Positions 1 to 12,737 of a stretch of DNA of 64,000 nucleotides are shown here, piece after piece. Where the stretch lies: positions 3,798,213 through 3,862,212 of the forward strand of contig JADCRB010000030.1 of the NCBI GenBank assembly GCA_021464245.1, in the 5' to 3' direction. How positions within the stretch are numbered: the stretch's first letter is position 1; the number at the start of each line of letters is the position of its first letter. The notes beneath the pieces were generated by a model. The model did no database searches. It saw nothing but the letters and a program-made list of their open reading frames with translations, and was not told the origin of the DNA. Origin of the DNA: Carallia brachiata (taxonomy: Eukaryota > Streptophyta > Magnoliopsida > Malpighiales > Rhizophoraceae). A program made the translations under genes and the position numbers.

Positions 1-1124
1 AAATTTAGTCACCAAATTGTCTGCGAATTTGTTAACACTCAATAAAAGTAACCTGTTTATGAATAAGGTAAATATACATCAAACTGTGAACAATTCCTAA
101 CAATTCAAGGGTTGATGCTGATAGGCAACTTTCTTCTTCAGTGAACCATTCCTTCAAAAAAAAAAAAAAAAAAACAGAAGGAAGAAACACTGTGACTGTA
201 CCCAGAAAAACAAAATCACACGCTGGATGGATAACAAAGAAACTGCAAGGTGAGGAACCCAAATCAAGTAATCCCTCTCTCCATCTCTCTCATGGACACT
301 GTTCCATATTGATGTGAAGCATTTCACATCACCAGTGACATTTTTATTTTTACCCTTAGCTGATAGATTCTATTTTTTTAGGAGATTAATTATAAAAGTA
401 CATTTAATGAAACACATAGAAAGTATGTAAATTATTTAGCACTATATAAAAGTTTATTTATTTTTTTAAATTTAACATATCATTCACAATTAATAATTTA
501 ATTGACTGTATGGTTACAATGTGACTTCTTATTTGTTGCCAATAATCTTTTATATTTTTTGATTTTGTCCACTTAAAGGGTGAATTGGGAAAGTCCCCAA
601 CTTTTGTACCAATCTCCTCACTGAGCTTTCCAGTCATGTCTGATGGAGGTTGTTGTTTTAACTGTACAAACCTTCTGTTCCTCAGCTTTCTGTCCCATCC
701 ACCAATATTCCAAAAGGAATGTGGGACTCATTGGGTCTGCTCCCAATCAACCAGCACTGTGTATTACACTCTCTTCAGTTTTTCCTCCTCATCTCCCCAT
801 TGTTGATGATCATTGATCTGCTAAAATAACAAGAAAAGAAAAAGCAAAAGAAAAGAACGAAAGGAAAATGAAAAGGATTTCAAAGTTGAAAGGAAAATCT
901 CCTCCCCACACATTCACATGTAATAATTAATGATGTAATCCAAAGAGGAACGACAAAAGGTTTATGGCAGCAGGACCCTGAATGAAGCTGCACCACAAAC
1001 TATAACTCAAACTTAAAACAGTCAATTATTTTGGCTGGGAGAGAGGAATTTTTTCGATTTCTGGCTCTGCTGTGCTGCTTCATAAGGTCTTTCATCTTTG
1101 TTTTCTTGTATATATAATTATTGT
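1..1124. other. Intergenic / 3' flank of the WRKY gene
   Basis: No convincing coding exon is visible. The stretch is AT-rich with poly-A and poly-T runs. Bases nearest 1124 are presumably the 3' UTR of the minus-strand WRKY gene. A 73-residue open frame at 585-806 has no recognisable domain and is probably chance. Confidence 0.5.
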
Positions 1125-4100
1125 TTATAGACTTCCCTTGGCTTCCCCAAATGAAGAGCTGTTGTCCCCTGAACTTGCAGACCAATCAAAGAGGCTGAAT
1201 GGATCATCCAAGACCTTGCTGCTTTCTTTCTGCCGATGATCTTCTGAGGTATATCCTTGTGTAAACAAGAGGTCCAGAGGGTCAGCCTCTATTTCTTCCA
1301 GATCAGCAAAGAAGTCTTCAGATTGACCAGAGCCTGGCATTTCAGGTCTGTAACTTTGAGGAAGCCCTTCAGTACTGTATTCATTATCATCCATCTCCAT
1401 TTGCTTTTCACTTTCCTCAGTCTCCTCTTTTAATGCCGTTGAGCAGCTACCAGCAGCAGCAGCAGCAGCAGCTATGGTAGGAGATAAAATATCATCGCTG
1501 CTCTCCTTTTGTTCTTCCTTTGTATTTCTGCTTGTGATGGTCTCCTGTACCTGATAAGTTGGAAGGCTCTTTGAACCACCAGCATTATTGTTCTTTGGTG
1601 GCTGTGACCTTGTTGAGCCGGCAAGAGCATTTCTCTGAGTTGGCCATGGATGGTTGTGCTCCGAGGTGTAGGTGATTACCAACATGTTAGGATCAGTTCG
1701 GCTCCGCTCTACTTGCTTCCTTGCTGAGCAACCTTTGGAGCTGCTGCATCTATAGTAACCCCTGGAAGAATTGAAATGCATGATGTAAAGCGTCAATCTC
1801 ATTAAACAACAGGTTTCAGGAAGCTTTTTTTTCTTCTAGCATCCCTGGGAAACACTCGCTAGTTAGAACAACCGGTTTGTTTGACATTATACGGAGGTTG
1901 GGTCGATTCCCACCTCTTCTATTCTCCCTTCCTTAATTTTAAGAATAAAGTTAAATATTACGAAAGGTTCTTTACAAAATTTTACGAAAATTTCTTAAAT
2001 TTTAGGACAACACTAAGTATAATTAGATTAAAAAAAAATAAAGTAAACTTACTAAAAACTCTTTGTCACATCAGCTTAAAAAATTAAATCGTGAAAAATT
2101 TTAAAAAAATTTCGTGTTATATAGCACTACTCTCATTTTAATATACGCTTTAACTCTCAAAAAAAAAAAAAGGTCTCTACAATCCCTGATCTTATATTTT
2201 CTTAATAAAATTGATCTGAATTACAAAAAAAAACAGATATGTTTGACTACTTAATTTAATTGAAAGCATCCTAAGCTATAAGTAAAAGAAGTGGGCAGCT
2301 GTTAAAGAATAAATTTGCAACTGTTTACCAATTAAACCAAACACCTTGACGAAAAGAAAAAGAAAAACTAAAAACTAAAAAAAGCAAAGTGAAATATTTT
2401 TCAATTTATATCAAAATTGATCAGTGACTTTAGTGCATGTTAATAAAAGAAATTTTTTGTTCAGCTTCCAATGTCAACGATAATCTAACTTATCTAACTT
2501 ATTGCATTGTCCAACAATCAAATATGAGCAAATGGCGGCTAAAAAGAAAAGGAAAAGAAAAAAACATTCGACATTTCTAAGTAGTGTTTGATTTCAGTTT
2601 TTCAGGAAACTTTTGTTGTTCTCTGAAGAGAAAAGGGTAAAGCATGAAAATTCGTTTTCTTTTCAGGCAATTATAGACCTCAAAGAGAAAATGAAAAATA
2701 GGAAATTCAGATTTCAGTCACTGTCTCAAGCATTATATGTCTACTTTTTTTTTTTTTTTTAGTGTGTTAAGGGAGAGTTAAAAAGGAGAATTTTGAAGAG
2801 ATGTTGGAAGAGAAGAGAGTTAAACACTCAACTTTCTTTCTGACATAATGACAAGGAATTAGCTACTCTAAGCACTAGTTTATGCTTACATATTCACCTA
2901 AAATGCCAGCACAAATTTGCTTTACCTTGGATAAGGAGAACCCTTGATGGGTTTCTGACCATATTTTCTCCAAGCCCACAGATCAGATGGAACTACTTCC
3001 CCACTAGGCCTGCTGCTTGCAGCTGCTGGTGCTGGAATGCAAATCACTTTCTTTGCCTGGCTCTTCCTGGACAACAATATACCACAACTTTTTTTTCTGC
3101 AATCTTCACAACACAATGTCTAAAAGCAAGCTAGATTCCAGTGATGTTGGTGATTGATTTTTTTTTTTCACAGTCGAATCAAGTTTTGTCATCTAAATGA
3201 AACGTGAAACTAAAATTTTTGAAAATAAAGGCAATGAGTTGGATCATTGATTAAAGTTGATGTGGATATCATTGCAAAAAACGTTCCATACCATTTTTGG
3301 GCAGGAACATCTTAATAATTTGGCAAGCTTTCAAATTCAGGAAAGCTGGCTGTTTTGGATGACAAATGCCAAATCCAAACACTGTTATTCCTTCAGGTGG
3401 GTTGGGGAAGAAGAAAGTTGTATGAGCCTTTCGGTGTGAGATAACTACTTGCATGAAAGCTAAGTGTGTGAATACTATGATGACACCTATCTATTGGTCT
3501 TCCTTTCCAGTTGGACTGAACCAATATTGTACACAGGAACTAATCCACATGAACTAATAGTATCCTAATAACTACATACTATTGAGCCTAAAAGACTATA
3601 GATTAGACAGTTTATACCAAACCTTTAAACCCTAAATACATCACACCTTCTCCATGCTTTTATATAAATTAAAAGTGTTGAATTCTTAAACAATTATTAA
3701 TCATCTATGATTAGTGTGCTCATGATGATCATGTTTTTCAATTAATGAACTAATTTTTAATGAAGTCATAAGCCTAAGTATAAAAGAAAGAAAAAGTTGC
3801 ATAGAAATCACAAACCCCAAGTACATATAAAATTCATGGAAGCAAGTGATGAAACTTAATATTGAATATAAAATTATCAGTCAATCTCACACCTTCTCTT
3901 GATTCCCGGATTCCGTGGAGATGAGATCTGCACTTGCCCTGTGTTCTCTATGAGGCAACCTTTTGAGCTGTAACTAGTAATCATGTCGGATGAAACCACA
4001 GCAGCAGAGGGACTAATGTAACCCCTCGGTGGAGAGGCGGCAGCCATCACCGGAGGGGAAGTATCCCGGGAAGAGACCGGAAATTTAGTGGGGTTATTCG

Positions 4101-4506
4101 GCGAGATCTGAATCCGGGAAAATATGTTGGAAGGACTTGTATTCATCTCCTCCTCAAAGACCTTATGACGATGACGATGACGATGATGATGAGCAAGAAT
4201 GACACTAGTGTCTTCTACACTTGTACTGAGCATATCTGTGGAATTATTTCTGGTACTCCAGAAATAGTCCGAACCGGCCATGTTAAGCTCATGAAGAAGT
4301 GGATCTCTCATGTCGTAGAAAAGGTCACCAAAAATGCTCTCTCTATTTTCTTCCATGTTTGATGAAACATTGATGGTATCGGCCGGGAAGTCCCAGCTTG
4401 AAAGGGGCGCGTCCGGTTGGGCTAAACGTCTCCCGCCGGATCGAACTACGTCTGCCAAGTCACCTTGATAATTCTCCATATCGTTTAGGCCAAAGAAGCC
4501 GCGCAT
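1125..4506 (-). CDS. WRKY14: WRKY transcription factor, group IIe (WRKY14/35 type)
   Basis: Nuclear sequence-specific activator or repressor that binds W-box DNA. Three exons on the minus strand: 4506-3893, 3066-2926 and 1761-1125, all GT-AG, giving about 463 residues. The start is the first ATG at 4506; a second ATG ten codons in (4479) begins the conserved MENYQGDL block and could be used instead. The product carries an N-terminal acidic/serine-rich region, a basic stretch [10 protein letters not shown] (likely nuclear localisation), WRKYGQK at about residues 237-243, and a zinc site C257-X5-C263-X23-H287-X-H289. The second intron falls in the arginine codon just before GYYRC, the classic WRKY-domain intron position. 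Both flanks of the domain match the family of Arabidopsis WRKY14/WRKY35 as I remember it. The C-terminal tail is acidic. Polyglycine, alanine and histidine runs are low complexity. The gene looks intact; the exact orthologue within group IIe is inferred. Confidence 0.93.
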
Positions 4507-4978
4507 GCTAGTGAAGCAAAATCAAGGAACAAGAGAGAATGATTAATAAGAATTCATTTGAAGATCATTCAGGAGTATGTTATGTATGCACAGCTGCACG
4601 TCTTTAAACGAATTGAAGCAACAAAAAGCTGAAGCTGAATAGAAAATTGTCTAAGTCAACCAAAGACAACATGCATAATTCTTGGTTTTATGTGTGGGTT
4701 TGTTATGCTGACTTTGATGCTAAGTATAACATAAAGAGAAGGGAGATAGATAAAGAGAGAGGAAGAAGGAAAGGCTGATTATTTTGGGGAAGTGGGTATT
4801 TGGGTTATTTGGAAGCAAGGAACTAAAGCAAACAAACAAAACAGAAAACAGGCTTTTGGAAGGTTGGAGCTTGAAACTGGGTGTTCTAGCTTCTCTTCTC
4901 TTTCAATGTCACAGAGAGAGAGGCTGACTTTTCATACAAAACAGCTCTTCTCCATACGCAACAAGAAAACTAATAACC

Positions 4979-5003
4979 AGAGAGAGAGAGAGAGAGAGAG
5001 AGA
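4979..5003. repeat. (AG)n microsatellite upstream of the WRKY gene
   Basis: Twelve uninterrupted AG dinucleotides about 470 bp upstream of the WRKY start codon, probably in its promoter or 5' UTR. Such GA/CT tracts are common in plant leader regions and are often length-polymorphic. Confidence 0.9.
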
Positions 5004-5587
5004 AAACTGTAAACAAATAAAGGGATAGGTAGGGGTAATGACTAATTGGTAAATAATATGTAAATTCTTTTTTAATAAAATGAAAAAGTATAGACGATAT
5101 TTTATAGTTTTATCAATAAGTATTACGTCTTTATACTTATGGATATTAAGTGACTAGATAGTTATGATATTTTGTGAGTTAGACAGATTTTAATTCGTAA
5201 GTATAGCTTAACACTTGTTTTGAAATTTATAATTTTTTACATGTAAGTTGAATTATTATTTATATATATATAAAACAAAGAAAGGAAAAGAATACATGCA
5301 ATTGTAATAATCTTATTTTAAACCCCGGGGGTTTTGTTTTCTTGCTTTCATTTCATTCTTTGAAAAAAAAAAAAAAAAACAGATGAAAGAAGTACTTAAA
5401 AAGAATGTGTCTAAAAGTCTTTTTTTAGAAAAAAGAAAAAAAAAGAAGACAAGAGATGGGAAAGAAGGGGGCGGCAAGTAGCCGCATTTCTCGGAGAAAC
5501 GATTCGAAACCCCTCTTGTCTACATCTCACCCTTTTCTTTTTCTTTTTTTCCATTATTACCGTGGCCCTCCTTTTTAACCTCACTAA

Positions 5588-6295
5588 GGCTATGTTTCGT
5601 AGTGCACTTAAACTTACGTTGCGATAGATAAAAATTAGTTTAAAAATAAATATAAATAAAATGATGTTTAGTAATATTTTTTATAACTGTATTTGATAAA
5701 CTTAGAAGCCTCAAAATCAGTATCAATTTGATACCTTTTCCCACAGTAGAAAAATCAGAAGAGCGCAACTCAAGTTCTTTAATTTTTATGGACAAAAATA
5801 TCTCTTATACTTCAATAAATTTTCTCTATTGCCACTGTATAAGTCTTTTAATTTCTTCATCGTTCATCAAGGCTTTTTGAAAAATAAAATGCATGTCAAA
5901 AGAAAAAAGAAAAATAAAATGAATGTAACATTAGTCAAAATTAATTAAATAAGTTATAATTGTCACATTACTCATTTTCATTAAAAAAAATATTGTTTTT
6001 TATTTAGAATACAGATAGCTATCAATTATTAAATTTAATATTTTTAATTATATGAAATTTTAAAAAATAAAATAAATTAATAATTATGTCTTTTATAGTT
6101 ATTTTACCTAACAATATGGCTTTTAACAATAATTTTATCAAACAAATACTATTCAATTCAATTCTTTTCACAACGTTTTTATTATTTTTACCAAATAACA
6201 TGTAATATTGAGTAACAATACTTTTAATCTCAATACTTTTATTCACAGTACTTCTATTCATAATACTTTAACTCACCGCATTGCCAAACATAGCT
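5588..6295. mobile_element. MITE-like element, possible PIF/Harbinger (Tourist) type
   Basis: The left end reads GGCTATGTTTCG and the right end is the inverse CCAAACATAGCT, so the termini are short imperfect inverted repeats. Both are flanked by TAA (5585-5587 and 6296-6298), matching the 3-bp TWA target duplication of PIF/Harbinger elements. The 700-bp interior is very AT-rich with no coding capacity. The short TIR makes family assignment tentative; hAT-type MITEs have similar TTTGG termini. Confidence 0.45.
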
Positions 6296-6587
6296 TAAAA
6301 GGGAATGGTCCATATGCAAGTCATTTCTCTTTGTCACGTGGTTGAACTAATTAAAGGATTCAAATAAGTGAAAGATTAAAGGTTCAAATTTTATGAGGTT
6401 TAAGTGGTAAAAATGGACCAATTATCCCAACAATAGGGAGCCGCCGGGCTGCTCCTCGCACATATGCTACCTAACTTGTTCCCATATGTTACTAAGCCTT
6501 TTTTTCCTTGTAAGGAAGAGAATTAATACATGTGTGAGATTTTGGAACCGAAACTCTAAATAAACTCTAAAAATATGTGGAATTATT

Positions 6588-6643
6588 GTTAAACTTTCGC
6601 ATTAGGTGGTATTATGTTAAACTTCCGCATTAGGTGGTATTAT
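6588..6643. repeat. Two-copy 28-bp tandem repeat
   Basis: A 28-base unit ending in GCATTAGGTGGTATTAT occurs twice head to tail (6588-6615 and 6616-6643) with a single T/C difference. No gene is nearby. Confidence 0.9.
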
Positions 6644-6874
6644 TCTGACACCTTTGACCCCCAATATTAATCACCTTCTATGGGGTTCAAATTTTTGCTA
6701 AGTTATTTGGTGGGACTTAACGTATTTGTCTTTTTTTATGGACATTATATAATTTATTTTTTTATAAACTTAGTGTAGAGACTCAACCTACTGTGTAGTC
6801 AGATTAATACAATTTTTCTTAATAGAATTTTGGGAAGCCACGACTACTTTCTTATTTTCTAAATCAAAAAAGAA

Positions 6875-6899
6875 AAGAAGAAGAAGAAGAAGAAGAAGA
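6875..6899. repeat. (GAA)n microsatellite
   Basis: Eight consecutive GAA/AGA trinucleotides in intergenic DNA. Confidence 0.85.
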
Positions 6900-7316
6900 C
6901 GTGCAGAATGATATAGTTGTGACTTGTGAGAACATATGTGGTCAAATAGTTGATGAGATTCCCGAATAAATTATGATCTTATGATTAAAAGTTTTTTAAT
7001 TTTGTCCATGTCCAGAGTAAGATTTGAAGGGGAAAAAAAAAATTACAAGATTTGTATTTTGAACTTTAGAATAAACTAAGGGTTTATGATTGAAACGTGT
7101 AGGTGATATATCAATCCTTACTCCTTAGCCCATGAGTTTCATAGATTTACTCAACCTCTCTGAAAACTAATACGAGAATTGAAACCTCAATTTCGACTCA
7201 ACTATTAAGAAAATAAGAAGAACATAAGAATAATAATGTGGAAAATTTAAAAAACAAAATAACCTTAGCAATTTTTTCCCCTTCGATTCAACTGCAAAAT
7301 ATAAGATGTTGAATAT

Positions 7317-7366
7317 AGAGTTTCCATTGGACGCAAGAGTTAGAGTTTCCATTGAACGCAGGAGTG
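7317..7366. repeat. Two-copy 25-bp tandem repeat
   Basis: The unit AGAGTTTCCATTGRACGCA plus a short tail is repeated in tandem with a few substitutions, starting at 7317 and 7342. It lies in non-coding DNA. Confidence 0.8.
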
Positions 7367-10300
7367 GCAGCAAAATGAATATATAAATTTACGAAGGGAC
7401 CATCTTCAATTTCTTTTCTTCTATGAGGAAAAAGAAAAAAGGAAAAAAATAGCAGTTCAATAAAAGAAGAAAACACTAATAAAAAGTAGCACTAAATACC
7501 TTGGAATATCAACATCAGGAGGAATCCTTGAAAAGACTTCTGCCCAGAACATGGATGTCATTTTTTCAAGGTTTTCTTTTTCATACAAAATGTATCAAAT
7601 CACATGAGAGAATTCTCTTTTTATATTAGTTAATTGCCAAGATTTTTTGAGAAAATAATTAACTAAATACCAAGATTGCGTGCCTATAATATTAATCGAA
7701 TTTTTAGGAATCATTTATTGCTAATTTGAGTTTCCATAAATGAATGAAGTATACACAAATTAATAGGTATATGATTTTCCATTTGGGAATCATATGCATT
7801 AAATTAATGGCTACTTTCTTATAATTTGTCACATATGCAACTATTTAAGTGTAATAAACGATTTTGGCAATTTCTTATGCCAATCAATGTTTCCTTTAAT
7901 GAAATTAAAATATACCTTTTAGTTCAGGAAAGAATAATAATATTCTTCCCAAATGAGTTTATAGAATTTTCAATTTTCATAACCCCAAGACATTCTCCTT
8001 TCTGTTCACGTGATGGGAAGAGAGAAAGGGGCATTCCATTCGCACTCTATAAACCATTTCAAGTGAAAGTGCGTTGACTTGCATGACCGTAGTAGTTGGC
8101 TTGCAATGGTGTTTGTGGGTCTGTTTGGTTTATTTGTTCGGTTTACCTGTTTAATATTTTTGTTACTGGTTACTGCTGCTAATTACTGCTACTAATTGCT
8201 AATTGTTAATTACTGTTATCTGTTGCTGATTACTAAAAAAAATTAATGAAGTGTTTAGTTAATTTTGTACTTACTGTTACTGATAAATAACTAAATGACT
8301 GATTTGAACATTTAATTTATATTAATATATTATATTAACAAAATTATCTTTATATTTTATAATTTTTATTTTTAGAATAAATATTTTATAAATAATATTA
8401 AGAATTTTCTCACTTAATTTTTAATTTTTCAAAAAAATATTAATGTTTACTAGATAATAAAAAAATATAATTTTTGAAATTTTTTTAATATCAATATTAA
8501 TGAAAATTTGAAGTAAAAAAATATTTACAAATTATTAAAAAATAAAAGTGTTACGTTTATATAAATATTGATGAAGTTTAATAATTACTAACAAATCATA
8601 TTCAAGTGGTAAGTAAAAAAATTATGAATTTATATAAATATTATTTGAGAGTATTTTAGTCTAGATAAATTATTATTAATATTAAAAACTGAAAAATAAC
8701 TCAAAAAGTAGAAAAAAATGACCTTAAACTACTTTTTAATCAGATATTTTTAAGATGTCATATAAGGAAATAAATAAAATCAAACAGCAGTTAAAAAAAA
8801 GTAACCAAACACGTATTCCTACTTTTTAAAAATAAAATGTAAATGTACTATCCTAAAAGTTAACCCAATCACCCCCTGTGTAGTATATGTATTTTTACCC
8901 TTTTGAGACAATCTCCCACTAAATTACTGTAACCAGCAACAACTTTCCATGATGCATAAAAGGAGCTTTATCTTTGTTAAAAGCATAAAATCTCATATAA
9001 ATAAATAAGGTATAAAGACTTACATAACTCATAATAATTATGAGTTTTTCCCGCAACAAATTTAAATTTTTAAATAGAATGGGTTCTTGATGCAGTATGT
9101 GATGTTGATTCATCCTCTTATTTGTATTGGCCACTCAAACAGATTGACTATTTTCATTTGTACAGTTTCATCAGTTTAACCTAGTATTAGTGGGATGTAA
9201 TACACAAATTTGATTTGTTCAATTCAATTTTGTTGTATTATATACTAATCATGTCTAACATATATCAAAAAAATATGTTTAAGAGTATAAATTTTACGTA
9301 CAATAAACATATAAAGACCTGACATAATTTATAGTATATATACATTTTTTCATCTATTAGTTTCGACTTTTAAACAGGTATAAGATTTCAAGGTTTTATT
9401 TAGGATATTATCTAGTCACTAATTAAGAAGGGTTTGAGTATATTGCATTGTCTTAGTTAATTGATAGTTTTAGCTTAGCAAAGGTGATGATTATTATGTA
9501 ATCAACACATAGACGCAACAAAGTAGTAGCCATTTGTCTTGATGATAAAGGACAAAGGATCGTTTTATGAGCCTAATTAAGACACTAAACAAAGTGGGTT
9601 TTCCTTTGTTTAATTATGTTTTTTCAAACTTGGATATGGTTAAATTGTTGTTTTCTTATGTTAAAAAAAGGTAACAACTCGATGTAGTAACTTAATAGAA
9701 ATTTGGTGTATTTCTGTTATTCGTGGTTTAAATTCGAATCTCATTGACAACGTGTGGAACTTGACTCCTAATCATGCCGATAATGATCGTCTGCTATACA
9801 CTTTTGATTTTAGACTCAGTAATCGTCGTGACCGACTTGAGAGAGTCACGCTTGGGTTTATCAGAACTCATGTTGTGGGTCAGCTCCTATGGAGACTGTT
9901 AAATAAAATATTCAAACGAGATTATTTCGACATCGATTCAATATTCCAATAATCGACATACCTATGATGGATCTTTTTTTATGGTAAAAATAAAAAGAGA
10001 AAATTTGCATGACCCGTGTTCAGAAGAATTTCTGAATTACAATTTATTAGATTTATTGTGTAATCGTGTGGATTTCAAGTGCAACGAATAAGTAGAATTT
10101 TTTTTCTTCGTTGTGCTTGTAACTCACACGTTTACATAATAAATTCAATGAGTTATAATCTCAAAATTTTTTTTACATTTTTTTTGACTATGTAACAGTA
10201 ATTAAAAAAAAAAAAGGCATAAGCTGATCATTTTAAATTTGTTTTTATGCGGAAGTAAGATTTGCTTTATGGACTTGGGTGGGACTTGTTCAAAGTAATT

Positions 10301-11446
10301 AAGGTTGCTATCATAACTATGCAAATGTTAGCTACAAGTCATGTCTGATGAGACAGATTGAGGGCTTTGAATCAATAATTAACAACTGTAAAAAAAAAAA
10401 ATTGATTATTGCTAAATAAATTTCTTTTATTATGAAACGTCTCTCTCTAGGTTCAGCTCCATTACGCGTGCATCTATCTGTCCAAATATAAGTAAATAAT
10501 AAGTTTTCGGTCAAAAAAAGTAAATAATAAGTTTGATGGAATATGCTTAGGTTGTGAGAGAAGAGACATGGCCATTTAAAAGAAAATTACTTAGACTGTT
10601 AATAAGATATATACAAAATATATAATTAATTTAATAATATTTATTATTTTATTTATTTTTAAATTTAATAAATTTTTTATAATTTAATATATTACGTGGA
10701 CATCGTATTCATAAATAACAAGTTTTTATGGGCTGTCTATAGTACTTCTTTTCTTTTTTTAATGTTTTGAAAGGATTGGAGCTTTCAATGGGCCAATGAT
10801 CATCGATGGAATCACCGACCTCTAATGTTTGATAAGACATTTTGAGAATCTTCTATGGCTCCAGCACACCATCTCGCTCTCTCTCTCCCTCTCCCACACT
10901 CTTGAGCACTCATTTTTTGGATTTTATTGGTTGTTTTTGTACCCCACAATTAATAGACCAACTTTGTCCAAATACATATGGCTTCAGTATTTTTCTTTAG
11001 CCTTTTCGGCAATTGTTGTTTGCACGAATAATAGACTTCATACGCTCACAATTGACAAAGAAAAATTGTAGCCCACAATACTTTAATGCGTGCGTGAAGC
11101 TTGTTTTTTCGTGTAAATAGTCTCCGCCTTTCAATATAAAATATATCCTCTCCCGACTCAGCTAAATTTTCAAAAAAATATGTTACAAAGAATAAGGCTA
11201 AGAAGAGTAATTAAGCTTTTAACTGGTATAAAGCACCTACTAATGAGCAACATAAGTGGTTGTAATTGTAGTTAGATTCCAATACATGACTCGAGAAAAT
11301 CATAATCAAATGTCAGTAATGTAACATAGTAAAAGTTTTGTACAACTATTTTCATAAAATGTATAATAAAAAAATTATTATTTTTTCTATTACACATTTT
11401 ATTATTGTGGTTATAAATAATAATTTTTATATTACAGACACTCATC

Positions 11447-11452
<6 letters not shown>

Positions 11453-11479
<27 letters not shown>
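11453..11479. repeat. (TA)n microsatellite
   Basis: About 13 consecutive TA dinucleotides in intergenic DNA. Confidence 0.85.
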
Positions 11480-11484
<5 letters not shown>

Positions 11485-12610
11485 TTATAGTTAATGTATT
11501 ATTGCAGTTGCTTCGACCACTGCAATATTATGGCTAAATTTATAGTGACGAGATTCATGAACGACAATTCAAATCCCCATTGTGAATTAAGCAATTGATG
11601 AGCTTCCATTTCGATAAATTAAAAAAAAACAATTGAGCTTGCAAGCTAAGGATCTAAAGTAAAGCTTTTCCAAATTAGGCCTCGATGGTAGTCCTTTTGT
11701 CCCTTCTTTCTACTATTTTGTCCTTTTCTATAGAGAATTCATCCCATTTAATATACGCACTATCGCTTATATGATTCAACTAATTAAAAATATGTGAATT
11801 TGTGTGAAAGATTATAAATTTAAATTTTAATAAAATTAAATAGTGAATTAAACTTATAATTTACTACCTAATACAAAAATATTATAACTATTAAACTGTT
11901 TCAGCTTTTTTTGAGTATATAATTGTAATCCTCCTTAACAAAATTGTGAAATATTACTCATTCTTTCACATTTTTGTCTATTATATTTTATATTAGAAAC
12001 CCTAATGAATCATTTGTTGGCTCCAAACAGTACACTTTGCCCCACGTTCTTTCAAGACAACAAGCCTTCCATCACAAACACACACACCCTCCACAAGAGA
12101 ACAAAATTGAACTGGGATTCTCTGATCATTGCGATAGAGGGTTTTGCCCAACCACTAAGAATCAGCCAAGCATCCAACCATGTGAGTAACCCCATGTTGT
12201 ATTTTAGACACTAGCAGATAATAAACTATTGTACATAAACAAACTGAATCGTACGTGACTTTATAGTTATAAATATAATAATCTCATTTTGATTTTTTAA
12301 AAAAGCCACTCTAATTTCCTCGCTGGCTGACGATTGTTGGAGCATTATAATAATGAATGACAATTGGAATGGTCATCCAATAGCTTATAAAAATCTTGTT
12401 TAATTGTTCTCTACGCAAGTGAGCTTGCAAAAAATATTACTAGTAGGACAAAACCAACAGCTAGGTTTTGAGTGGTAGAAAATAACTGAGGGCCTTTCAT
12501 CAAGGAGTTTGAGATCATCAAATTAAGTCTCGCTTAGCACAGCATGAGGTTAACACTGTATGTATTTACGTCCTACAATACAATTAGCCAAAAAATCATC
12601 TTAAATTTAG

Positions 12611-12737
12611 ATACCTATTTTACTTAATTTCTCATGGGAGTCCTTCTTAATGCGTGCTGTGACGATAAACACTGTTGTAGAAGCCTTATATATATACACA
12701 TATATATATACCATGAGAAATTAAGTAAAATAGGTAT
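12611..12737. repeat. Perfect 27-bp inverted repeat with 73-bp loop
   Basis: Bases 12611-12637 and 12711-12737 are exact reverse complements over 27 positions. The loop includes a (TA)-rich stretch. Transcribed from either strand it would form a long perfect hairpin. No target duplication is obvious, so it may be a local inverted duplication and not a transposon. Confidence 0.9.

Noticed and set aside
3257..3454. Overlapping open frames on both strands in the first WRKY intron
   Set aside because: They lie inside the intron defined by the 3893 donor and the 3066 acceptor and lack any domain.
8112..8825. Additional hAT-type MITE
   Set aside because: Terminal TGTTTGGTT and AACCAAACA are suggestive, but the ends do not align further and no 8-bp target duplication was found, so it is not listed as a firm element.
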